Assembly: GCA_038127535.1 (NCBI GenBank)
Contig: JAYPHU010000002.1
Span: 62,001-126,000, forward strand
Direction: 5' to 3'
Origin: JAYPHU01 sp038127535
Lineage (GTDB): Bacteria; Pseudomonadota; Alphaproteobacteria; Rhodospirillales; UBA2165
DNA length: 64,000 nucleotides
In this document: piece after piece, positions 18,258 through 27,709 of the stretch
How positions within the stretch are numbered: position 1 is the stretch's first letter
How the letters are laid out: every line of letters begins with the position of its first letter
Program-made: the position numbers and the translations under genes
Notes under the pieces: model-generated
Databases searched by the model: none
The model's input: only the letters and a program-made list of their open reading frames with translations
Told to the model about the DNA's origin: nothing

Positions 18258-19277
18258 ATGCACCACAAGATGTTAGCAAGCGTATCAATCAGCGCTTTGG
18301 TCGGATTGCTTACTTTCAGTTCAACCGGATCGTTGGCGCAAGGAATTTTGAAGGGGGACACGGGTGGTGTCGGAACCGTGAATCATTCCTTCATGATCAT
18401 TTTGTCGAAGTACCTGCAAAAAAAGGCGGATATCAATTTGCAGGTGAATGAGGCACAAACTCTGACCAAATCAGTTCTCAAGCTTGGGCAAGGCAAAATT
18501 GATCTGTCGATCGCGCCGCCGGTTCTGGTTCCGTGGATGCAAAAAGGCACCCGTTTCTACAAGAAAAACCCGGAAGCCGCCAAAAAAGCGATCGATAATG
18601 TTCGATTGGTCATCGCCTATGGCGCCGGCGTTCGCCACTACATGGTATGGGAGGATTCCGGAATCAAGGAATGGTCCCATCTGAAAGGAAAACGAATCTT
18701 TGTTGGCCCTCCCCGCGGTGGAGCGTCTCCGGTCGCTATTCAATCGGTTAAATTGAACTCGGGTTTGGTGAACAAGAAAGACTACCGGGAAGTGAGAATG
18801 CCATGGAATGCAGGTATCCAAGCAATGTCTGACGGAAAATTGGATATGTTCATTCGCCCGGCAGGCGTTGGTGCCGCCTCAATCGACCAACTAGGGGCCA
18901 AGCGGAAGTTTCGGCTTCTTCCTGTTAATCCCAAGGCGCCGGGAATGGACAAGTTCATGGCGGGTGACGAGCGTGTGTTTGTGACGATCCCGGCCGGGAC
19001 TTACAAGAATCAGTCCAACAATGATCAGGATATTCTCGCTGATGGTTTCCGCCACCAATTGGCCGTGCGGAAGGATTTGAGCGATGATCTGGTTTACAAG
19101 ATTACGAAGACAATCTTCGACAATCTGCCAGAGATGCAGAAAACAGCCGTAACGCTGAGGGATATCACTCTCGAGGATCCGTTTAGCGGCGGCAACATCC
19201 GATTGCATCCAGGTGCGGCCCGTTTCTACATGGAAGCTGGCAAAAAGATTCCGGCGAAATTGGCGCCGGGCGGTTAG
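18258..19277 (+). CDS. TAXI-family TRAP transporter substrate-binding protein, system 2
   Basis: 339 residues; ATG at 18258 with GGGAG upstream. A signal peptide covers about residues 1-26 (ASVSISALVGLLTFSSTGSLAQ). The mature N-terminus GILKGDTGGVGTVNHSFMI and the later VGPPRGGASPVAIQS resemble TAXI receptors, though they diverge clearly from system 1. It delivers an anionic organic compound to the fused permease at 19428. Placement within sulfatase and sulfotransferase genes suggests a sulfated or sulfonated ligand, which is inference only. Confidence 0.9.
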   Translation: MHHKMLASVSISALVGLLTFSSTGSLAQGILKGDTGGVGTVNHSFMIILSKYLQKKADINLQVNEAQTLTKSVLKLGQGKIDLSIAPPVLVPWMQKGTRFYKKNPEAAKKAIDNVRLVIAYGAGVRHYMVWEDSGIKEWSHLKGKRIFVGPPRGGASPVAIQSVKLNSGLVNKKDYREVRMPWNAGIQAMSDGKLDMFIRPAGVGAASIDQLGAKRKFRLLPVNPKAPGMDKFMAGDERVFVTIPAGTYKNQSNNDQDILADGFRHQLAVRKDLSDDLVYKITKTIFDNLPEMQKTAVTLRDITLEDPFSGGNIRLHPGAARFYMEAGKKIPAKLAPGG

Positions 19278-19319
19278 CCCCTTACGAACCTCGCCAACTT
19301 TTGGACGGGGTAATTATCG

Positions 19320-19356
19320 ATAAGCATGGTCGCGCAATTTGAGCGGCCATGCTTAT
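19320..19356 (+). promoter_or_regulatory. Strong inter-cistronic hairpin between TAXI receptor and permease
   Basis: ATAAGCATGGTCGC pairs with GCGGCCATGCTTAT (14 pairs, one G-T) around GCAATTTGA. No T-run follows, so it is not a plain intrinsic terminator. It begins 43 bases after the receptor stop and probably stabilises or uncouples receptor mRNA from permease mRNA. TAXI system 1 has hairpins in the same place. Confidence 0.6.
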
Positions 19357-19427
19357 TGAAGTGCGAATACTTTATATAAGGACTCTGGGACGCAACCGGA
19401 GCATCATGTCACCGGCAGGGCAGCATC

Positions 19428-21407
19428 ATGAACGGACAGTCATCCGATAACCAATCCCAACAGTTGATCCGAATAGCAGCATTCGCCGTGGCGTTGGTCA
19501 TCGCCCTTGCGGGAATTCTGAATTCAATGCCTACCTATGGCTTGTTTGAACCTATTGGACCGTTTCCGGCGATCGTACTTCGTCCGTTGTTTGTCGGCGC
19601 CGCAGTGTTTCTGGTTCTCACCAATAGTTCGTTCACCAGCACTTTTGCGGACAGGTGGCCCGATCGGATTTGGTTGGGCCGCCTCATAGATACCGTTGTG
19701 CTACTGCTAACCTGGTGGGTTCTATGGGAATACTATCACCTTCAGATTACTGAAGAGGAAAGCGGCTTCGTCGATACCGGTATGTACCAATTTTGGGTAT
19801 CCCTGATAGCCGCCGGCATGTTCATCATTCTGAGCTGGAAGATTTGGGGCGCCCCCCTATCGATTATCGGTGCTCTCGCTCTTGTCTATTTTTATACCGG
19901 TGAATACTGGCCATGGATATTTGAGACGGCCCGCGTCGATTTGCCCGAGACCTCGGAAGACCTTTGGTACAATCAGGGTGACGGCATTCTTGGAACCATC
20001 ATGGGGATCATCATCTTCACGGTTTTTCCGTTCATTATGCTAGGCACGATGCTAGAACGAACCGGCGGCGGCCGCTCACTGATAAAACTGGCCGTCCACG
20101 TCACCAAGCGTTTCAGGGGAGGTCCAGCCCATTCGGCTATCCTGGCTTCAAGTCTCTTCGGAACGATGTCTGGCGGTTCGGTGACCAACGTCGTAGCGAC
20201 CGGCGTCATCACAATTCCAATGATCAAACAGCGCGGGTTTTCTTCATCATTCGCAGGAGGCGTGGAGGCGACGGCCTCGAGCGCCGGACAGATTATGCCG
20301 CCGATCATGGGAGCGGCAGCGTTCGTGATGTCGGACCTCACAGGCGTCAGCTATCTCACAATAATCATAGCGGCACTGGTTCCGGCCTTAGCGTACTATG
20401 CAAGCCTCTTCACCAGCGTCGTGTTCGAGGCTCGCCGATTGGGCGTGGAGGTCGGCAGTGAGGATTTGGACAACCCGGAACTCCGGGTCAATTCCCAAGA
20501 CTATATCAATTTGATCATGGTTGTTGTCCCGATTGCTGTCGTTATTACCGCCCTGCTGCAAGGGCTGTCTGCCGCCGGGGCCGGAATGACGGCCTTTTTC
20601 GCCATCATTCCCTTAAGCTTTTTTAATCCGGAAGTTCGGCAACGGCCGTTCATCCTGGTCGAGGCGCTGTCGCACGCCGGCCTGACCTTTGGACGGCTGC
20701 TCATGGCCATTGCCGTCGTCGGCATCGTCGTCGCCGTCTTGGGGGCGACAGGTCTGCCAAAAGATTTTGTTATTCTGATCGATGCGGTTGCAGGCGGTAA
20801 TTTATTTCTTACGCTCCTAGTCACCGCGATCGCAGCGTTGATGTTGGGCATGGGCATGCCGACCTTGCCGGCATACCTTACCATTGTCCTGATCCTGGGT
20901 CCCGCCATGCAAAACCTCGGTTTAACGGTGTTGGCGGCGCATCTGTTCGTTCTTTATTACGCCGTTGCGTCCTCTATCACGCCCCCGGTGGCGGTAGCTG
21001 CGTATGCCGCGGCCTCAATTGCTGATGCGCCTCCCATCCGCACGGCCGTTTTGGCGCTCCGGGTGGGACTGGTGAAGTTCGCGGTCCCGTTCATCTTCGC
21101 CTACTATCCGGTGATCCTGATTGTGCCCGTTGTCTTCCCGGAAGGGCAGAGTTTTCAGATTGACGACTTCCTCTTGGTTTTGTTCCGCCTGCTGGTGTTC
21201 ATATATCTGATCTCGAGCGCCGTGATCTCATTCGACCAGCGGCGTTTGCCACTGTGGGAGACGGGCCTCCGAATCGCGCTCGCGGTTCTGGTCATGGTGA
21301 CAATCCCGGGTGTCCACTGGCCTGCAACCGCAGCGGCACTTGCCTACATCACCTGGCACCAAATTTCCTACGGTCGCCGTTCTTTTGCAGCTTCTAATAG
21401 TGGGTAG
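19428..21407 (+). CDS. TRAP transporter fused permease (TAXI system 2)
   Basis: 659 residues, dense in transmembrane helices across the whole length, as in fused 4TM/12TM TRAP permeases. Signature segments: MSGGSVTNVVATGVITIPM and SSAGQIMPPIMGAAAFVMSD in the transport domain, and LMLGMGMPTLPAYLTIVL near the C-terminal half. Same architecture as the permease at 2346 but clearly divergent. It works with the receptor encoded 150 bases upstream; the ribosome site (GGCAGGG) is weak. Confidence 0.93.
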   Translation: MNGQSSDNQSQQLIRIAAFAVALVIALAGILNSMPTYGLFEPIGPFPAIVLRPLFVGAAVFLVLTNSSFTSTFADRWPDRIWLGRLIDTVVLLLTWWVLWEYYHLQITEEESGFVDTGMYQFWVSLIAAGMFIILSWKIWGAPLSIIGALALVYFYTGEYWPWIFETARVDLPETSEDLWYNQGDGILGTIMGIIIFTVFPFIMLGTMLERTGGGRSLIKLAVHVTKRFRGGPAHSAILASSLFGTMSGGSVTNVVATGVITIPMIKQRGFSSSFAGGVEATASSAGQIMPPIMGAAAFVMSDLTGVSYLTIIIAALVPALAYYASLFTSVVFEARRLGVEVGSEDLDNPELRVNSQDYINLIMVVVPIAVVITALLQGLSAAGAGMTAFFAIIPLSFFNPEVRQRPFILVEALSHAGLTFGRLLMAIAVVGIVVAVLGATGLPKDFVILIDAVAGGNLFLTLLVTAIAALMLGMGMPTLPAYLTIVLILGPAMQNLGLTVLAAHLFVLYYAVASSITPPVAVAAYAAASIADAPPIRTAVLALRVGLVKFAVPFIFAYYPVILIVPVVFPEGQSFQIDDFLLVLFRLLVFIYLISSAVISFDQRRLPLWETGLRIALAVLVMVTIPGVHWPATAAALAYITWHQISYGRRSFAASNSG

Positions 21408-21444
21408 TGCGTGATCAGAAGGGTGCCAATTTTCAATAGATTAA

Positions 21445-21461
21445 CTAATGATAATCCTTAG
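21445..21461. promoter_or_regulatory. Candidate LysR operator upstream of the alkylsulfatase-like gene
   Basis: CTAATGATAATCCTTAG matches the lysR-proximal core CTAACTATAATCGTTAG at 14 of 17 positions and keeps the CTAA-N9-TTAG form. It lies 84 bases before the ATG at 21546, in the 138-base space after the permease, so the sulfatase segment probably has its own promoter. Confidence 0.5.
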
Positions 21462-21545
21462 AAATTATCGTTTTCTATTCTGTAAAATTGGCGAAATAAT
21501 CCCAATTAATGATTAAATAATCTAATTCAAAGAGTGGTAAAGAAC

Positions 21546-23246
21546 ATGTCCCCCAATGAGATAAAACCATCCGTCCATCCCGAACTTGCTGCCCAGATGG
21601 AGTTGTATAAAACGCCGCGTATCATAACCACGCTAGGACACATTCATACGGCCCATTGTTATACCGGCTCAAATTGCACCCTTATCGAAGGAGAGGATGG
21701 CGCGGTCCTAGTTGATACATTGAGTGGCGAAATTCCCGGAGACGAAGCAGCGGCTGCATTCAAAGAAATCACCGACAAACCCATTAAAGCCGTCATTGTT
21801 ACTCATTTTCACGGCGATCATGTGAGCGGCATCTTTAGTTTCGTTTCAGAGGAAGAAATTAAGGCGGGCGATGTTGAGGTCATCGGCCAAGCCCACTTGA
21901 CGGATAATCTATTGCGGGATGAAGGCATATTGGCTCCCATCCGTCGTAGAAGGGGTCCATTTCAGTTCGGCGGCCACTTGGATCACGGTGTGGAGGGTGG
22001 CTACGGTAGTGCATTGGGTGCGCTACCCCGCCGGGGAAAGTCGGGATTTGTCGACCCGACGCGAACCTTCGACGACCGTATTGAACTTGAAATCGCCGGT
22101 ATCCGCGTGGAAGTCGTCCATGTGCCTAGCGAGACCGACGATCAAAGTGTCGTTTGGTTGCCCGACGAGAAGGTCCTCATATCTGCGGATGCAATTCAAG
22201 GCATGACATTTCCAAATGTCTATGCGCTGCGTGGCACACAATTCCGAAACCCGATGCAGTGGGCAAAAGGGATCGACCGGCTCCGTGAGTTTAAGGCCGA
22301 AATTCTGATTCCCCATCATGGCCCGACCGTGGAAGGCGCGGATGCCGTTGAAGAAGTGTTGACCTCATATCGCGATGCAATTCAGCACCTGCATGACCAG
22401 GCCGTCCGTTGGATAAACAAGGGCTGCACTTGGGACGAACTGGCCGAAAAAGTGACAATGCCGTCACATCTGGCGTCTCATCCGTGGCTAGGAGAATTCT
22501 ACGGCAGCTATAAGCATTCGATCCGTAGCGTATATACCGGTTACATCGGATGGTTCCAAGGCGACGCTATTGAATTGGATCCTTTGCCCTGGCGCGAGCG
22601 TGCATCGCGGTATGTCCGGATGATGGGCGGGCGTGATGCCATTCTCGCTGAAGTGCGCCAGGCCATTCAAGACGAGGAGTTTCAATGGGCTGCGGACGTC
22701 GCAACCTGGTTGGTGCGGTCGGACAACGACGATCAAGAGGCAAGAGACCTCAAGGCAGCGGCGCTTCGTGGCTGGGGATATCTGCAAAAGACGAGCACCT
22801 GGCGCAACTGGGCTCTGTGCCAAGCATTGGAATTGGAAGGGGCGCTCGGTAAGCCAAGGGGTGGCCACGGCATCCAGCCAAATCAGGCGCGCAATTATCC
22901 CACGGGTGGGTTGCTGGAGTTACTGACGGTTCGGTTAAAGGCGGAGGAGGCTCTGGATACACATGTTACACTTGGATTCAAGGTGACAGACACAAAAGAG
23001 GAGTGCGGTTTAGAGATCCGACGCGGCGTCTGCCAGTTTCACCCGACGTTGCCGGAAAAGTGCGATGCAGTTCTGTCATTCCAGAGAGAGTTCTTAAGTA
23101 TCTGGGCGGGCGGCGGTACGAGCTTCGACGATGGCATTGATAGTGGTGATGTCAGTTTGGACGGTGACCAGAATATGGTTGCCGACTTCTTCGAAAAATT
23201 TGAACCCTCAGAGGGTACTGGGCCGTTTGGAATGTCTGTCAGATAG
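21546..23246 (+). CDS. Alkyl/aryl-sulfatase-like metallo-beta-lactamase-fold hydrolase (SdsA1/BDS1 type)
   Basis: 566 residues from the ATG at 21546 (AAAGAG upstream; a GTG at 21534 lacks a ribosome site). The metal motif is VTHFHGDHVSG (HxHxDH), with further ligand regions in PSETDDQSVVWLPDEKVLIS and IPHHGP. After the catalytic domain come the alkylsulfatase dimerisation helices (YGSYKHSIRSVYTGYIGWF) and a C-terminal SCP2-like part, as in SdsA1. It is somewhat shorter than SdsA1 (658) and has no obvious signal peptide. It would release sulfate from alkyl sulfate esters using two zinc ions. Its neighbours fit an organosulfate-use locus. Confidence 0.85.
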   Translation: MSPNEIKPSVHPELAAQMELYKTPRIITTLGHIHTAHCYTGSNCTLIEGEDGAVLVDTLSGEIPGDEAAAAFKEITDKPIKAVIVTHFHGDHVSGIFSFVSEEEIKAGDVEVIGQAHLTDNLLRDEGILAPIRRRRGPFQFGGHLDHGVEGGYGSALGALPRRGKSGFVDPTRTFDDRIELEIAGIRVEVVHVPSETDDQSVVWLPDEKVLISADAIQGMTFPNVYALRGTQFRNPMQWAKGIDRLREFKAEILIPHHGPTVEGADAVEEVLTSYRDAIQHLHDQAVRWINKGCTWDELAEKVTMPSHLASHPWLGEFYGSYKHSIRSVYTGYIGWFQGDAIELDPLPWRERASRYVRMMGGRDAILAEVRQAIQDEEFQWAADVATWLVRSDNDDQEARDLKAAALRGWGYLQKTSTWRNWALCQALELEGALGKPRGGHGIQPNQARNYPTGGLLELLTVRLKAEEALDTHVTLGFKVTDTKEECGLEIRRGVCQFHPTLPEKCDAVLSFQREFLSIWAGGGTSFDDGIDSGDVSLDGDQNMVADFFEKFEPSEGTGPFGMSVR

Positions 23247-23331
23247 GCCTTAGCGGTTTGCACAAGATGCCGATCCAGCCAGTCAATTGATCAATATTTA
23301 AATCACGAGTTTCAGAGAAGGGAACGAAAAT

Positions 23332-23910
23332 ATGGATACGCAGGGTTACCACGATCGCCAGAATTTTGAGATGGAGAATTGGCCTGAGCTACGGGAGTCT
23401 ATGAACAACCTTTTCAAGCTGGTTTTTCCGACCAGAGAGGTTTCCGGGGAGCTGAAGCAGTTGGTGTTTACTGCGGCGAGTCTCGCGAGCGGGTGTCTAC
23501 ATTGTCAATCACATGGTTCCTACCACTTACATGCTATCGGCGTGTCTGATGAAAAAATTCAGGCTCTTTGGAATTATCAGGAATCGGATTTGTTTTCGGA
23601 ACCCGAACGGGCTGCCCTTGATCTGGCCTATGCCGCGGGAATGGCGCCAAACGAGGTAGAGCCCGGACATTACGTCGAACTCCGGAAGCATTTCACCGAC
23701 AAACAAATTATTGAAATTTTGGCGGTAATTGCCTGCGGCGGCTTCCTAAATCGTTGGAATGATACGATCGGGACAGTAACGGACCAAGAATCAATAGACT
23801 TTGCCAACAGCGTATTGCGTCCGGTCGGTTGGGAACCGGGAAAACATGTGGGTAAGGCGGAAGAACAGCGGAAGGCTCATCCCATTACCTTGGGTTGGAC
23901 CAATAAGTAA
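23332..23910 (+). CDS. AhpD-like / carboxymuconolactone decarboxylase-family protein with CxxC
   Basis: 192 residues, ATG at 23332 with GAAGGGAACG upstream. The redox motif is GCLHCQSHGSYHLHAIG: both cysteines are ordinary TGT codons, unlike the two UGA-containing relatives at 1651 and 27710. The later ELRKHFTDKQIIEILAVIACGGFLNRWND matches the second half of the CMD domain. The family includes peroxidase-related enzymes that use the CxxC pair. It sits between the alkylsulfatase and ASST 2, in one plus-strand series. Confidence 0.88.
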   Translation: MDTQGYHDRQNFEMENWPELRESMNNLFKLVFPTREVSGELKQLVFTAASLASGCLHCQSHGSYHLHAIGVSDEKIQALWNYQESDLFSEPERAALDLAYAAGMAPNEVEPGHYVELRKHFTDKQIIEILAVIACGGFLNRWNDTIGTVTDQESIDFANSVLRPVGWEPGKHVGKAEEQRKAHPITLGWTNK

Positions 23911-24018
23911 GGAGTTGGCAAGTCCAATTGGCCTCTTGCGGACAAGAGCGCTTGCGCGACACCGCTCAAATTCAATTGAGAGTGGCGCCCAAGCCATCTT
24001 GGTTACGGGGGGCACCGC

Positions 24019-25077
24019 ATGCGCATAGGTCAGAGCGGACTGTTGGAACACGATGCGACCCGGGCTTATCGCGGCTTCACAACCGTGGCGCCGCTTCGGC
24101 ATCACAGCTGTTATCTGATCGACATGTCCGGCGCGACGGTTCACCAGTGGGCATTACCCGGCCCACTCGCCTCCAATGCTTACCTGCTGACCAATGGAAA
24201 CTTGCTGTGCGCCATTATCACCGAAGAAGGTACCCCCATAAAGTCCGCCAAAGGCGGTCACATGCTGGAACTCGATTGGTCTGGAAATATAGTGTGGGAA
24301 CATATTGACCATGATCAGCATCATGATTTCCGTCGACTAGAGAATGGCAACACAGTTTATCTTGCCTGGGAAGAGCTGAGCGCTAATGACATAGCGCGTA
24401 TCTCCGGCGGTGTGCCGGATACAGAGCGCGATGGTAAAATCTATGGCGACGTTATCCGGGAGGTAACCCAGGACGGCGCCACTGTGTGGGAATGGCATTT
24501 CAAGGATGTCGAGCTTGAAGCCTTTCCGCTCGCGATTGACTGTCAGCGCGATGAATGGGCGCACGCCAATTCTCTGGCGCCGACACCCGACGGAAACTAT
24601 CTGATCAATTTTCGCCACCTCGATACGATGATGGTGGTCAGCCGGGAAGACGGTGAAATTTTATGGCAACAGCGTGACCCTGATTGGGGCCACCCTCACC
24701 ACGCTGAAATGCAACCGAACGGCAACATAACTTTTTTGGCCAACGGCATGAACAACCTCGCACAACCGCTGCATTCGCGGGCGATGGAGCTGGACCCTTC
24801 GACGGGTGATATCATTTGGTTCTATCGGGACCCACAGAAATGGACATTCTTTAGCCCTGTCATGGGAGGGGTTCAGCGTCTCGCCAACGGAAATACTTTA
24901 ATCTGCGAGGCCACCAACGGCAGGATTTTTGAAGTCACGGCGGACGGCTATCTCGTGTGGGACTTCATTAATCCATACTTTTTGGATATCCCAATTTTCG
25001 ATGGACCAAGCAATGCGTGTTTTCGAGCATACCGTTATGCCCCGGAGTCACCTGAGATAGGTGGGCGAGTTGGATGA
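24019..25077 (+). CDS. Arylsulfotransferase (ASST)-family beta-propeller protein 2
   Basis: 352 residues, ATG at 24019 behind GGGGGG. Beta-propeller blades of ASST type recur: GNIVWEHIDHDQHHDFRRL, NGNTVYLAWEEL, GATVWEWHFKDVE, WAHANSLAPTPDGNYLINF, ANGNTLICEATNGRIFEV. It is shorter than ASST 1 and lacks its N-terminal beta domain. No signal peptide. Several well-placed histidines (HDQHHDF, HPHHAEM) could supply the sulfated-His intermediate. It shares a plus-strand run with the sulfatase genes. A sulfotransfer role is by family; other propeller functions are possible. Confidence 0.8.
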   Translation: MRIGQSGLLEHDATRAYRGFTTVAPLRHHSCYLIDMSGATVHQWALPGPLASNAYLLTNGNLLCAIITEEGTPIKSAKGGHMLELDWSGNIVWEHIDHDQHHDFRRLENGNTVYLAWEELSANDIARISGGVPDTERDGKIYGDVIREVTQDGATVWEWHFKDVELEAFPLAIDCQRDEWAHANSLAPTPDGNYLINFRHLDTMMVVSREDGEILWQQRDPDWGHPHHAEMQPNGNITFLANGMNNLAQPLHSRAMELDPSTGDIIWFYRDPQKWTFFSPVMGGVQRLANGNTLICEATNGRIFEVTADGYLVWDFINPYFLDIPIFDGPSNACFRAYRYAPESPEIGGRVG

Positions 25078-25231
25078 ATGTGGAACGCTCTTGCCACCCC
25101 AGTACCCAGCGTTTTTGCTCACCAGATTTGGTGCGAACCGAAGCATTGTTACTTGGGCGTGTTTTAATCTCGGTTCAATCTAGGTACGAGGCGATATTGC
25201 CGCAGATATCTCAAGAAAACTTGATCGACTG

Positions 25232-26812
25232 ATGAACAAATCCCACAAAAGCGATAAACCAAATTTCCTATTTATCATTTGTGATCAGTTGCGGGCTGAC
25301 CATCTTGGTTGCTACGGCAATCCGGTTATTCGCACTCCGCACATTGACGGATTAGCCGCCCGCGGCGCGCGATTTGACCGCTCCTATGTAGCCTATCCTG
25401 TTTGCATGCCAAACCGGGCCTGTTTGATGACGGGCCAGATGGCATCCGACCATCGCGGCATCAACAACGGTATCCCTCTTGATCTGGAAGCGACCACATT
25501 TGTCGATGTGCTGGCCCACCACGGCTATCACACAGGCCTGATTGGCAAATCCCATTTGCAGGGGTACACGCCCCTGGATCCGATGTACGGCTACATCGCG
25601 GATGATGAACTCGCCCCACCACCAGAAGAAATGCAAGACGCGCTTCGGCGATCACGTTGGGGGGAAGGCTACCGCATAGAACGCCGTATCGCCTCAGGCG
25701 AACTTGCCGATGAGCCGTATCGAGATGGCTTTTACGGTTTTCAGCATATAGAACTCGTGACCCGACACGCCGATTTCACCGATGGACATCATCTCGCCTG
25801 GGCCGAGCGCCAGCGCTCTGATTTTAAAAACCTTGTAGGACCAGGCAATGCATTGCCGGATCAACAGCGTCAGGGACCTCAGGCGTGGCGAACGGCGGTG
25901 CCGCCAGAGCTATATTCGACCCAGTTCATTGCTGAGCGGTCGAATGCCTACATTTCTGAAGTGGCTGACAGGGATCAACCATTTTTCCTTCAGGTTTCAT
26001 TCACTGATCCTCATCACCCCTTTACGCCGCCGGGAAAATACTGGGATATGTACGAGCCCAGCGATATTCCGTTGCCGAGCTCTTTCGGGCAGATAACGAC
26101 ACCCCGCCTCCAGCAAGTTCACAAGTTGCATGCCGACGGAAAGCATAAACGCAACGGCGGATTTGCTATGCCGGTCGATGCAGACGAGGCCCGAACCTTG
26201 CTGGCACTTACCTATGGAATGATTTCGTTCATTGATGATGCGGTTGGAGAGATACTCGCTCAACTGGATGCCCGCGGGCTAGCCGAGAATACCGTGGTTG
26301 TGTTTATGTCGGATCACGGCGATCTGGGCGCCGATCACGGGGTTATGCTCAAACGGATGCACCATTATCAAGGCTTGATCCGTGTGCCGACATTATGGGT
26401 GGAGCCAAGTGGAGCCTCGTCGGTCAGGAGCGATCTTGTTTCAACCATCGACTTCCCGACGACGATCCTAAAGAGGGCCGGAATCCAACCCTTTAATGGC
26501 GCCATGGGCCGAGACTTGTTCAGCGATTCAGAGCCTGACGGTTTGGTTATCGAAGAACAGGCCGGTCAGCCCAAACCCGGCCAATCCAATCCTCCGGGTC
26601 TGCGGACCCTCGTGACCCGCGGACATAGAATGACCCTATCACCAGATGACAAGTTTGGTGAGCTTTACGATTTGGCGAATGACCCCGACGAAAATATCAA
26701 CCTGTTTGAGGATCCGAACGCGGCGGGTACTCGGACTGAACTCATGGAAATTATGTTGCGGCGGATGATGCAGTTACAATCCACCTCTCCGCTTCCTCCG
26801 TTTGCGCCATAG
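25232..26812 (+). CDS. Type I sulfatase (formylglycine-dependent, alkaline phosphatase superfamily)
   Basis: 526 residues, ATG at 25232. The N-terminus NFLFIICDQLRADHLGCYG supplies metal-binding aspartates. CMPNRACLMTG carries the C-x-P-x-R sulfatase signature, whose cysteine is converted to formylglycine by a maturase. VVFMSDHGDLGADHG holds the C-terminal Asp-His metal ligands. It hydrolyses sulfate esters; substrate not assignable. No signal peptide is seen, suggesting cytoplasmic action after import, consistent with the nearby TAXI transporter. A formylglycine-generating enzyme is not in the window. Confidence 0.9.
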   Translation: MNKSHKSDKPNFLFIICDQLRADHLGCYGNPVIRTPHIDGLAARGARFDRSYVAYPVCMPNRACLMTGQMASDHRGINNGIPLDLEATTFVDVLAHHGYHTGLIGKSHLQGYTPLDPMYGYIADDELAPPPEEMQDALRRSRWGEGYRIERRIASGELADEPYRDGFYGFQHIELVTRHADFTDGHHLAWAERQRSDFKNLVGPGNALPDQQRQGPQAWRTAVPPELYSTQFIAERSNAYISEVADRDQPFFLQVSFTDPHHPFTPPGKYWDMYEPSDIPLPSSFGQITTPRLQQVHKLHADGKHKRNGGFAMPVDADEARTLLALTYGMISFIDDAVGEILAQLDARGLAENTVVVFMSDHGDLGADHGVMLKRMHHYQGLIRVPTLWVEPSGASSVRSDLVSTIDFPTTILKRAGIQPFNGAMGRDLFSDSEPDGLVIEEQAGQPKPGQSNPPGLRTLVTRGHRMTLSPDDKFGELYDLANDPDENINLFEDPNAAGTRTELMEIMLRRMMQLQSTSPLPPFAP

Positions 26813-26869
26813 CGCGCGTCCCACTAATCGGCAGTTCGGGTACATAGGTAATAATAGGGAGATGATAAT

Positions 26870-27682
26870 ATGGGGCTCATTAATCCAACAAATAAATCGG
26901 TCCTCTCGTTAGAAGGTCTGCATCTTTATCATACGGCTCGATCAAATTGCTCCGCTCGAGTGCGATTGTTACTCGAAGAGAAGGGACTCGCGTGGACCAG
27001 CCATCACATCGACTTGGGCGCCAAAGAAAACATCTCGGAGGAGTATTTTGGCATTAATCCGAAAGGGGTAGTTCCCACACTTGTCCGGGACGGAAAAGTG
27101 GTCGTCGAATCCAATGATATCCTCGTTTATCTAGAGGAGGCCTTTCCCGAGCCTGGCTTTAGGCAGGTGCCGGATGACCGCCAAGCGGAAATTGACTATT
27201 GGCTGAGGCAGTCGGGTGATCTGCATCTGCCGGCCATAAAGACGTTTCAGTACTACAACATCAATGCAGCACTGCTCCCAAAAACCGAGGAGGAGGAGAA
27301 GCTTTATTTTTCGCTGCAGAAAGACCCCGACATGCGAGCGTTTCATGGCAAGCACAGCCATGGCAACAGCTTTACCGAGGACGATGCCGGTGACGCCGTT
27401 GCGCTTCTCGATGAGGCCTTTTTGAAGATGAACGCGGCGATTGCTGACGGGGGCTACATCGTCGGGGATGCCTACACCTTAGCCGACATCTCCTGGTCAA
27501 CCACAATCACAACACTCCTCTCAGGCGGGTTCGATTTCACACCCTATCCAAACGTGGAGCGCTGGTACGAGATTATCCTTCAACGGCCACAATTTCAGGA
27601 AGCTGTCATCGAATGGCGGCAAAAGGCAACCTATGCCGCGGGCATTGATCCCACAATTCCGGGTTCATCATCGACGGTTTAA
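26870..27682 (+). CDS. Glutathione S-transferase family protein
   Basis: 270 residues, ATG at 26870 with AGGGAG upstream. The N-terminal thioredoxin-like domain is LHLYHTARSNCSARVRLLLEEKGLAW, with the cis-proline region NPKGVVPTLV and the glutathione-binding ESNDILVYLEEAF; the C-terminal all-helical domain follows. The serine/cysteine in ARSNCSARVR is the likely catalytic site. It lies 27 bases before the second AhpD-like selenoprotein gene, so the pair may work together in a thiol-dependent step. Confidence 0.9.
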   Translation: MGLINPTNKSVLSLEGLHLYHTARSNCSARVRLLLEEKGLAWTSHHIDLGAKENISEEYFGINPKGVVPTLVRDGKVVVESNDILVYLEEAFPEPGFRQVPDDRQAEIDYWLRQSGDLHLPAIKTFQYYNINAALLPKTEEEEKLYFSLQKDPDMRAFHGKHSHGNSFTEDDAGDAVALLDEAFLKMNAAIADGGYIVGDAYTLADISWSTTITTLLSGGFDFTPYPNVERWYEIILQRPQFQEAVIEWRQKATYAAGIDPTIPGSSSTV

Positions 27683-27709
27683 CACCAAATCTTAGAGGTT
27701 AATTTTAAA

